This document shows positions 56,237 to 64,000 of a stretch of 64,000 nt of DNA, piece after piece. Source of the DNA: Bemisia tabaci (lineage: Eukaryota; Arthropoda; Insecta; Hemiptera; Aleyrodidae); the NCBI RefSeq assembly GCF_918797505.1, contig NC_092800.1, positions 19,711,313 through 19,775,312 of the forward strand. Reading direction: 5' to 3'. The position numbers and the translations under genes were made by a program. The notes below the pieces were generated by a model, which was not told the DNA's origin, searched no databases, and saw only the letters and a list, made by a program, of their open reading frames with translations. Within the stretch, counting starts at the first letter, position 1. Each line of letters starts with the position of its first letter.

Positions 56237-57670
56237 TCTTGGTCCAAGTCAGAAAATTCGTGTCACAGTCAATGGCTTGTTATGCGAAGTTCCAGTCTTT
56301 AGCGTCTTTGCATTTATCCGAGCATTCCTCGGTATAGATCTTCATAAGTTTAACTCCAAAAAAAAAGTCAATCTAGCATATGTCTAGAAGGGCGATGGAC
56401 CAAGCAAAATGTATTTTACCAATTAACGATGTATCCGGAAAAATCCTGCAACTTTTTTCTTAAACTTCTCTGCAAAATTCGTCGATTGTTTGGAAACTTT
56501 GGACTTTGTCTAGGCTCCGAAATTATTCTTGCATTTACAGATGGAAAAAGTATATTTTATCTTCTTTAGCCAAGCCCAAGAACAGTTTCCTGCACCTAGA
56601 TACAAAATATTAGGTGATCTTGCTATTCCTCTCTCTTTTGAGAGAAGATCTAGAATCGGTAGGCAGAGTATGCTCTGCTTTGCGCTCGGCTCAGAAATGA
56701 AGGCGCTGACTTGTGATTGCTGACATTCATGAGTAAATTAGTGGGTGTCTAAAGCTTTCGGCGATTGCTTCTTTCTGCGAAAAGAGTGAACAAAAAAGTA
56801 AAAAATAAATGAATATAAAAATTTTCTGTAGCGGTTGATTTTGAGTCAAGGGATATCTCGTATATGATTGGATCAAGTATGACCATGGGCCTGTTGCAAG
56901 CTTTAGCTGATCAAGAAAAATAGTTATAATTCGCGCTGGATTTTTTTTCACGCCGGCTATTCACTCAGAGTAAATCATTGATTTTTAACACTGTACCGTG
57001 AATTCGATCCAGACCATTTACTTTTAGAGGAGATTTCAATAATCCTGAGGCTGGAGCCAATTTTTAAGTCCCTGCGTGCAAACACCCTTGCCAAACCTCC
57101 AACCCTTCCCTTTCGGACAAACTGAAAATCCAACATTTTCAAGAGCTATTTGGCAGCGTCGATCCCAACTGCGTGGGTGTCCCGCGCTACAGACTCGGCG
57201 GGAAAAACAACTTCCTTTTTTTCCCCCAGCTCCGCGCTAATCTCTTTTCGTGCTTTACCACTTAAAACGTAGGTAGGCTTCGAGAGGCGGACGGGGGGGG
57301 GGGGGTGCAGGTGATGGAGAGGGAGGGGTGGATTTCGGAGACCCTAGGCCGACAGCCGACAGCGCTTTTAATCTCGAATGATTGAAAGTTTCCGCGCGGC
57401 AAAAATTAAAATATTAAATCGAAACTCATCTCCGCGGCGGTAAGTGCCGCCCAAGGCGCCGCACGCTGGGACAGGACTTGAGTTTTGGAGGCAACAGTAT
57501 CGCTAGCTTATCTTCCCGGAAAATCTCCGGAGAAGTTTTTATCTAATTACTCGGAGTTGAAACATAACATTTAATGAAGGATAACATCGAGACTAGATCA
57601 AAACACCAGATTATTTCACTAAGGATAATATCGAACTGGAACATTCGCCCAAATCATCAGCTTTCCTGGT
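56237..57670. other. Non-coding stretch, no gene seen
   Basis: No supported gene. G13 at 57293-57305 and a GC-rich patch at 57280-57480. Confidence 0.45.
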
Positions 57671-57777
57671 GATGAACGCGTATCTCGATTGCGGTGTTTC
57701 AAAATATCCGTTCTATTTGATTTTCTAAGAAGATAACTACCCTTCGTGGCTTGCAATATTGACATGGAGTACCTTTC

Positions 57778-58283
57778 AATGGAGATGTTGCATGTGTGAG
57801 GAATTTGCGATTTGACTGTTGATTCTTATGTAAAAGTTCGCGAGAAACACGATGGTGCCACTAGTTTTCTCTGAAATCAACTCCCAAGCTCAAAAAAAGC
57901 TCTCAAGTTGAAGGCCAAAATGGAGGGGATATCCCACGCTATCCTGAGAGTCCACCTCTACATCAGACAAACTCTCCATGCAAAGATAGGGAGCAAATAC
58001 ATTAGCAGGGATGCCGTGTTTTCAGTTGTGGAGTCCCAAATAAAGTGGCAGCCCTGTCAATGTATTTGCTCCCTATCTTTGCATAGAGAGTTTGTCTTGA
58101 TGTAGAGGTGGACTCTCAGGATAGCGTGGGATATCCCCTCCATTTTGGCCTCAACTTGAGAGCTTTTTTTGAGCTTGGGAGTTGATTTCAGAGAAAACCA
58201 GTGGCACCATCGTGTTTCTCGCGAACTTTTACATAGAATCACAGTGTCAAATCGCAAATTCCTCACACATCAACATCTCCATT
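57778..58283. mobile_element. Family H palindromic element, copy 4, nested in family I
   Basis: AATGGAGATGTTGCATGTG and TGAGGAATTTGCGATTTGAC with complement ending CAACATCTCCATT. 506 bp. Both flanks contain ATTGACATGGAGT (57759-57771 and 58284-58296). Confidence 0.8.
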
Positions 58284-58381
58284 ATTGACATGGAGTGTAC
58301 TCTTCCAATTGAGAGATAATCACTGAAAATTTCAAGAAATGATGTCGAGTAGTATTCTACTTTAAAAATGAAGTATGACAA

Positions 58382-58512
58382 TTGGACGTATTTCTGCCAA
58401 ACAGAACTGTGTGCATTATGACGTGAGCCCTGTTATGCATACATTCTTATGGGTTTCAAGGCTCATTTCTTAATGCACATAGTTCCGTTTGGCAGAAATG
58501 CGTCTTATTAGT
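58382..58512. mobile_element. Family B inverted-repeat element nested in family I
   Basis: ATTGGACGTATTTCTGCC at the left and GGCAGAAATGCGTC at the right. The central GTGAGCCC and GGCTCAT blocks recall family L. 131 bp. Confidence 0.65.
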
Positions 58513-58815
58513 CTGCAATACTGCAAACCGAGATACCTGTTTCTGCAGTTTCCCGTCGATATTTTTTTAGTCACCTCAATGAGTGTGTGCATCTCGAACT
58601 AAGAGATTCAACCTCGGAGAAAATTTCATCAGTTGCTTTATTTAAGGCGGAATGAGTGATTTATATTCCCTCTCTCCTTCCGAAGTTCCACCGAAAGGGA
58701 TCCCAACTTAATCCGTTTAGTTTTTTCCTTGAGCGAGCGGATTTCGAAAGCTCCTCTTCTGAAGTTCCCTCAGGTTTCCCTCCGTGGATTCCGAATCAGC
58801 GATGCGGCGGCGTTA

Positions 58816-59071
58816 CTCTGCCGTGCTAAGGAAAAACGCCGTATGAACATTCGAGAGTTGCCAAATTTCCCTAGATAAAACATGTATTTTTGACGGCATT
58901 CATGCATATTTTCCTTTAAAATTTTCAGATATTTTAGATTAAAAAGCGTACAAAATTGTCTGCAAATTTTGGAAAAAAATATTCACAATTTTCCCAGTAA
59001 ATTCAGTTTTTATCGAAGGAAACTTGGCAACGTCTGAAGGCTCATACGGCGTTCTTCCTTAGCACGTCAGT
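58816..59071. mobile_element. Family A element, well preserved
   Basis: CTGCCGTGCTAAGGAAAAAC, GTATGAACATTCGAGAGTTG; right end GAAACTTGGCAACGTCTGAA and CGGCGTTCTTCCTTAGCACG. About 256 bp. Confidence 0.8.
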
Positions 59072-60246
59072 ACTGCACCGCACTAAATTATCCCGAGCGA
59101 ATCGCGAAATGATTCCATTTGCGGTCATTTTCCGGCGGGAAATTCCTCGGATTTTTCCCGCGTTTAGCTCTGGTTGCGTTTTAATTTATGTTCGCGTAGG
59201 TATCCATTCAGTCCGCTTTCGAAGAAAAAAAAGAAACGAGAAAAGTCCTCTGATTTATTTTGCGTTTGTTCCGCGTTCCGCTCCTCCGTCCTATCGCTCC
59301 GATTCGTATCTGTGTTTAAACCTGCATAATTCGTTTTTTATTAATATTTCATGCGGGGCAGCCCAGCGTCAAAGTATGCAGTCGTGCTCAATGGATCGTA
59401 TTCGATACATCAAACAGGTGAGATTGTATCGATATCGATTGGTTCAACATGTAAACATAGCCTCAAAAGTCGATTGGGTTATCTGAGGGAATGGGTTTTT
59501 TTGTGAGATTTTTAATTCCTATGAGAACAAAATGGAAAAAATGAGTGAAATTGTCAGGAATTTTTCAGCTTTTTCCAGCGTAAATCCTAATTTGAGGTTA
59601 TATTCTATTGTTTTGAGCGAAACGATACATCGAACCATTATCGAATACGATCTATACATATCCGATGCGGGTTCATTCCAACTCGAGGTGAAAAAAAGTG
59701 TACAAACCAAGCACTACTGGAAGGACTGAATCAATGAATACATTTTTATTTTTATTTTATTTATTTATTATTTTTTTTAAACAAAAAAACTCACTGCATT
59801 ATTTCTCAGAACGATTATTTTATTTTTTTTGCGTGTGTAGGGTGATTTGTTTGATTCTTACGAAAAAAGCTCGTTTAATTCTAAGCCACAGGTTTTTTGC
59901 ATTTCTAATATGAATATGAACAACTGTTGATTTTCATACGTTAATTTAGAACAGTGAAAGTATTTGCGTTGGTGATTATGGAAAATGAACGATTCGTAAA
60001 AAGTGATTTCATTGCCATTTAAGTTGGCTAATTTTTGAACTTAAGATACTTGAATGGCAGATCAATCGAAAAATCGTAAAGCACGCAACACCTCTGATAT
60101 AGACTCCAGCGCCGAATTTTACTCTTCGAGTTTTAACCGGGTGCTTTATGGGTAATTACAGTATCCGCCACAAAAATTCCTAGCTCCGCCCTCGGGGTGT
60201 TATGTCAATGCACTGTACCGAGAAAAATCCTTAGATCACAGTCGTA
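59072..60246. other. Non-coding stretch, no gene supported
   Basis: A 125-codon open frame at 59109-59486 has no recognisable domain. 59380-59660 and 59990-60085 hold loosely inverted words (TCGATACAT, GCCATTTAAG/CTTGAATGGC), perhaps decayed foldbacks. Confidence 0.4.
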
Positions 60247-60340
60247 AACTGCCGTGCTAAGGAAGAACGCCGTATGAACATTTTTCCGATACATTTACAA
60301 GAACTTTCGGCAAAATTGCGCTGTGACGGTGCTGTAACGG
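60247..60340. mobile_element. Family A left-end fragment
   Basis: ACTGCCGTGCTAAGGAAGAA and CGTATGAACATT, then an internal deletion to interior-like sequence (AAGAACTTTCGGCAAAATTG). Confidence 0.5.
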
Positions 60341-60431
60341 TCAGGCAGGCGTCGCAAAGCGCCAGGGCGGGCTCACAGTGGATCGAGTCAACGGAAAGGT
60401 CGGACACAATTTGGAAACTTTAAACGCTTAT

Positions 60432-60685
60432 ACTGCCGTGCTAAGGAAAAAACACCGTACCATCATTCGAGAGTTGCCAAATGTCCCTCACTTAAAAGTT
60501 TATTTTTGAGAAAATTTATGCATAGTTTTCCTCGAAATTTTCAGGAACTTTGGGTGAAATTGCGAACAAAATTATCTGAAAAATTGGAAGAAAAATATCC
60601 CAATTTTCCCAAAAATTAGTGATTTACCAACGGAAATTTGGCAACGCCTGAAGGTTCATACGGCGTTCCTCCTTAGCACAACAGT
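60432..60685. mobile_element. Family A element
   Basis: ACTGCCGTGCTAAGGAAAAA, CGAGAGTTGCCAAATGTC; right end GGAAATTTGGCAACGCCTG and GCGTTCCTCCTTAGCACAAC. About 254 bp. Confidence 0.75.
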
Positions 60686-61277
60686 AAATCTGGCAAATCT
60701 ACGTCCGAAAAAGGAATGCCTCGGCCACCGGAGTTCTTTGCTGATGAGACGAAGCAGGCAACCGGCTAAGCAAAGGCCGACCGAAGCGGAGGCGTATTGA
60801 AAGCGTAATTGATGCAATTAAGTTGATTTCTCCCGTTTTAATGGTGAATTAGAGAATTAGAGAAAAACAGCCAGCCCGTCTCCGGTCGGCCCTCCCTGCT
60901 CCGGCCCGGGTAAGATTAAGCACCGATGCATTCCCCCGGACCCGGTGTAGCTAATTAACCTTTCTTTTTTTTCCAACCCTCGCCGCCGCCGCGCCCCTCG
61001 AAACCACCCCTCGCTGCCAAATCCACCATTCAGCGTTCGGCATACAGAGAACGGACTATAACAGAGAAAGGGGGGAGGGAGAAAGCAGTACTCCCATTTC
61101 TCGGAACTCGTACCAAATTCCGGAGCTTTTGAGTTTTTCCTAAAGTTTTCCTGGAACTTTTGATATTCCTGAAATGTTTCGGATCTTTTGAATTCTCCGG
61201 AACTTTCTTAAAAATCCAAAAAGAATCCCGGAACTTTTGACGGTCATGCAGTGGAAGCACTAATAGAGGGACAACAC
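60686..61277. other. Non-coding stretch, no gene seen
   Basis: No supported gene. 61100-61240 has an imperfect tandem of (C)CGGAACTTTTGA words. Confidence 0.45.
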
Positions 61278-61565
61278 ATGTAAGTATTTTTGCCAAACGG
61301 AATTAGAGATATGTAGAAAATAACGGGTATTTCTGCTAAAGGAAACCAGAAATATGTGGAAAAGAAGGGTTGTGCCCGTTAGTTGATGGTTGTAAGAGTG
61401 AATGGGAATTATAAAGTGCCAGTGACGTCAGCGGCGACGAAGAAATCGTCGGACTTCAGGAAAGGGCTCTTTAACTCTTGAGCTTCAGCCACAGCGCTGT
61501 TGATGCATGCCCACGGCTCATGAATGAGCATACAGTTGGACGCTTAGTTCCGTTTGGTAGAATGT
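61278..61565. mobile_element. Family B-related element, diverged
   Basis: Left AAGTATTTTTGCCAAACGG, right GCTTAGTTCCGTTTGGTAG: the inner part of family B ends around an unrelated-looking interior with internal TATTTCTGCTAAAGGAAAC. Confidence 0.45.
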
Positions 61566-61899
61566 AAAATACTAGCTTTTAAATTTACCCAAAGGGAATA
61601 ACGTCCATTTTTGCATTGTTTCTGTTGTAGCTTTCCAGAGCCACTCCCATATTTCCCTCTCGTTATATTCCGTTTAGTGGTATGCGTCCGATTTTACAGA
61701 TCTATCTCTGAGAGAATTAAATTTTCAAAAACGAAGATCATCCAATTAGAGGTATATTCTAAAATCTACATTAAGGCACGCACGCCTGTCACTTTTTTAA
61801 CTACAAAACTGTTAAACCAGCAATATCATTTTCCGTGTTCAGGAACTCGAATTTTTCCTCCGATAGTGCCGCCTTTTTTTTAAAGCTTCGGCGTTCGGA
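61566..61899. other. Non-coding stretch, no gene seen
   Basis: No supported gene. Confidence 0.4.
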
Positions 61900-62345
61900 C
61901 TCGGGTTGAGATGAGCCCCAAAACGCGTGGATCCGGCAGGGGACGCGCGGGGGAACCACGCTGCGAGGGGGGGGGCGGGGGGCACGAGGGGGTCTTTTCG
62001 GGTCGCACCATCCATCTTCCGCTGCTCCATCGTCGCTCACAACCTCCCGCGCCGAGCCGAACCGACGAGGAGGCGTTAAAAAGAGCAGCCGAATTATATA
62101 GATTATACTCATATACCTACCTACAGGCGTAATAATACACGGGAACTCAGCGCGCTCCATGGGACTCGTCGCTATACGCGGGACTGTTGATGGAGTCTGC
62201 TTTTTCAATTTCACTCTTTTGTCTTTTCGCTCACCCCCATCCCCCATTCCCCCGCCATCCCCCCTCCATCGTCCACCTGCTTCGCCGCGCCGCGCCGCTC
62301 GTGACAAAAGACGACCGATGTTGCCGACAGGATCCACTCAATTTT
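61900..62345. other. GC- and CpG-rich patch
   Basis: GC-rich relative to its surroundings, with long overlapping open frames on both strands (up to 178 codons on the minus strand) made of Arg/Pro/Gly-rich low-complexity sequence. This could be a CpG-rich promoter or first exon of a gene beyond the right edge, but no domain or splice evidence supports it. Confidence 0.35.
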
Positions 62346-62382
62346 CCACCGAATGATTCGAGCCGTTTCCACGGGATGCTCA

Positions 62383-63000
62383 AACTTCGAAGTGAGTAAC
62401 CGGTGAAGCTGTTGACCGTTGGTGGGTGAGCGAATTATTTAGGTTCTGAGTAATTCGTTTTTCGCTCATTCGCGAATGGTCATCGATAGAATCGGGGCTC
62501 ATTATCAAGCCGGGGACACGCTCCGATGACATTTTTTTCAGGAAGAAAACGAGTTTCTGACCGGTGATTAACCGAGGAAGCTGTTAACCGATGGAAGGCG
62601 AGCCAATTATTTAAGCTCCGAGTAATGTGCACATCCAATAATGGTCGTCGATGGAGTCGGAGCTGGAAATCAGTCCAGTAACATTTTTTCAAGACACCGA
62701 TGAGAAAAAACCTGGGTCTTATTTCCAAAATCTGATTAGAGCGGGCTCATTTAGGGCCTATTACCCGTCGATAACCGCAAAAATCATGGAAGTCAGCCCG
62801 GTAGAATGCTCAAACGAACCATGACAAAACAAATAAATTTATATTGTTTAAATGGGAAAATTCACAACTTTACCACGTAATATAAAAAGACCTGGATCAT
62901 ATTTTGAAAATCTGATTAGAGCGGGCTCATCTAGAGACAATTGCCCGTCGACAGCCGCAAAAATCATGAAAATCGGCTCGGAAGAACGCTGCTGGAATGA
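62383..63000 (+). repeat. Two adjoining diverged tandem repeats
   Basis: First pair: AACCG(G/A)(T/G)GAAGCTGTT, GAGC(G/C)AATTATTTA and GGTC(A/G)TCGAT blocks at 62400-62500 recur at 62570-62665. Second pair: AAAATCTGATTAGAGCGGGC, CCCGTCGA and CCGCAAAAATCATG at 62727-62810 recur at 62907-62990. Confidence 0.75.
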
Positions 63001-63049
63001 AGCGTTACCAGTTACGCAAAATTAGGAGGTCTCGGAGCTTATAGTATAG

Positions 63050-63235
63050 ATAAGCGTCTGCCGCCTGCGACTGCTGTGTTTAGCGCAATGCGAGAAGTAT
63101 TCATGCAGTCTTGTAGGCGCTAATATGGGCTTGACGCCGACCGCACTGTTTGGCGCAATGAGTGAAGTATTTCTCCAGTCTTGCAGGCACTAACATACCT
63201 ATAGCGCCGGCCGCAATGTGTTTGGCGCGATTATT
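63050..63235 (+). repeat. Tandem GCGCAATG...GTGAAGTATT repeat related to family Q
   Basis: Two diverged units: GCGCAATGCGAGAAGTATTC and GCGCAATGAGTGAAGTATTT, each followed by CAGTCTTG(T/C)AGGC and a GCCGNCCGCA block. The word order matches one arm of the family Q palindrome and its flank. Confidence 0.65.
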
Positions 63236-64000
63236 CGGACCCGCGTCAACATAATCGCGGCATCGAATACTGGGGCTTAAAAGGCCCATGTTGTGTTTTG
63301 ACGCCGTTTGAGTATTACAAAATTGCCTCGTTTCTCTCGATTAAATATTTTCTCCGAGAAAAGGTATGACAGTTCTTTATACCCACGCCCATTATTCAAT
63401 CTTCCACTTCTGGATTATCAGAAGGTATGACATCGATGACTTGTCAACAAACTAATCTCAACTAGCGTTAACATAAAATGCGTTTATTTTCCAACTGTTT
63501 CCTGTTTTGCCAAACTTCTACCTTAAATTAACTTAATTTGAAAGTCGCACATTCCTGTAGCGGATGTTCAGGTTTCTATTCGCGCAATCCTTGTGTCATT
63601 TTCGCGGAATTCCAAATAATTTCGTAGACCTTTCGCGCAATCCTGATTACCCACTCAGAGGTACTTACATTGCGACTTGGAATTCGTCTCATCGTACATC
63701 GTCCAAAATAACATGCAGATTCTAACAGGCATCAATGCAATTCCGGTATGAATACCTTTGAACGATTCGCTGTGCTTAATTTAATTTTCTTAACATTCTG
63801 CCGCCCGAAACTTTCATTCCACAAAGTTTTGCCGATTTTCGTTACGGAGAGATAATAAGGAATTCGCCTCGAGACACACTCCAATGCATCCTAGGCGGCA
63901 TTCATTTCGCGTTCTCTATAAGCTGTCGAGTTTATAGAAGGGCACCAAGCAAACTCTTTTAAAAAAAAAACACTTATTCGTGCATAAAAATCATAAGCAA
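63236..64000. other. Non-coding stretch, no gene seen
   Basis: No supported gene or clear transposon end up to the right edge. Confidence 0.45.

Larger units (their letters stand above)
57671..58560. mobile_element. Family I element interrupted twice
   Basis: Left end GCGTATCTCGATTGCGGTG. The interior CTGAAAATTTCAAGAAATGA and TCTACTTTAAAAATGAAG corresponds to GTGAAAATTTCAAGGAATGA in the copy at 15920. Right end GCAAACCGAGATACCTG and GTTTCCCGTCGA. It is split by family H (57778-58283) and family B (58382-58512). Confidence 0.55.

Noticed and set aside
61070..61260. Open frame with recurring FRDS/RKFR-like words
   Set aside because: It comes from an imperfect tandem of CCGGAACTTTTGA words, not from a coding repeat.
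61801..62337. 178-codon minus-strand open frame, the longest outside the left-edge gene
   Set aside because: It lies in a GC-rich patch where stop codons are rare. The translation is Arg/Pro/Gly-rich with no domain, and other frames are also open.

Overview
The window looks like insect genomic DNA: one intronless stretch of eukaryotic coding sequence at the left edge, then about 58 kb with no convincing host gene that is packed with short non-autonomous transposons. There is no bacterial-style gene packing, no rRNA or tRNA gene, and no CRISPR array. A short (TTAGG)n run at 44379 is the canonical insect telomere motif. The dense set of short inverted-repeat elements ending in ACTGCCGTGCTAAGG reminds me of hemipteran genomes, in particular whitefly (Bemisia). 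That assignment is from memory and unverified.

Layout. (1) 2-5383 (+): the 3' part of a long, acidic, apparently disordered protein, cut by the left edge of the window, followed by a 3' UTR with two candidate poly(A) signals. (2) 6.4-13.1 kb: a TA-flanked inverted-repeat element, dispersed repeats, and a two-unit tandem duplication with an exon-like open segment ending at a GT donor. (3) 13.1-18.6 kb: dense nested transposons, including a three-level nest. (4) 18.6-25 kb: GC-rich patch, tandem duplications, a 0.4-kb foldback. (5) 26-34 kb: many non-autonomous elements, including hAT-like elements with exact 8-bp target-site duplications and a TTAA-flanked piggyBac-like element inside one of them. 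(6) 34-43 kb: sparser. (7) 43.2-44.3 kb: a 1,071-bp hairpin element with two 510-bp arms. (8) 45-64 kb: more copies of the same families, a LINE C-terminal fragment on the minus strand, a four-unit minisatellite, and tandem repeats near the right edge.

Family letters are local labels. A = ACTGCCGTGCTAAGG ends, ~255 bp. B = ATTGGACGTATTTCTG ends, mariner-like. C = dispersed GCGCCTTCAATTTCG repeat. D = ACATTTTGCAAT foldback. E = CAGTGGCGTGGCG ends. F = 385-bp TAGAGTACCTG hAT-like. G = dispersed fragment. H = ~510-bp palindromic AATGGAG element. I = CGACG(A/G)TGAAACTACC element. J = GTTACGGGTT foldback. K = TAGAGTCCCTTT hAT-like. L = ~122-bp CGTCG...CGACG element. M = TGATGTGGCTTGGTT foldback. 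N = CACTGGAAAAAA foldback. P = CAGGGTTGCCACA element. Q = ~930-bp CCCTGGTAAAAATTGG element with a perfect central palindrome. R = CAGAGGCGGATTCAG hAT-like.

No transposase or complete reverse transcriptase is encoded here, so all these elements depend on enzymes encoded elsewhere. The window's main value is as a record of insertion order: several elements carry intact target duplications and several interrupt one another.
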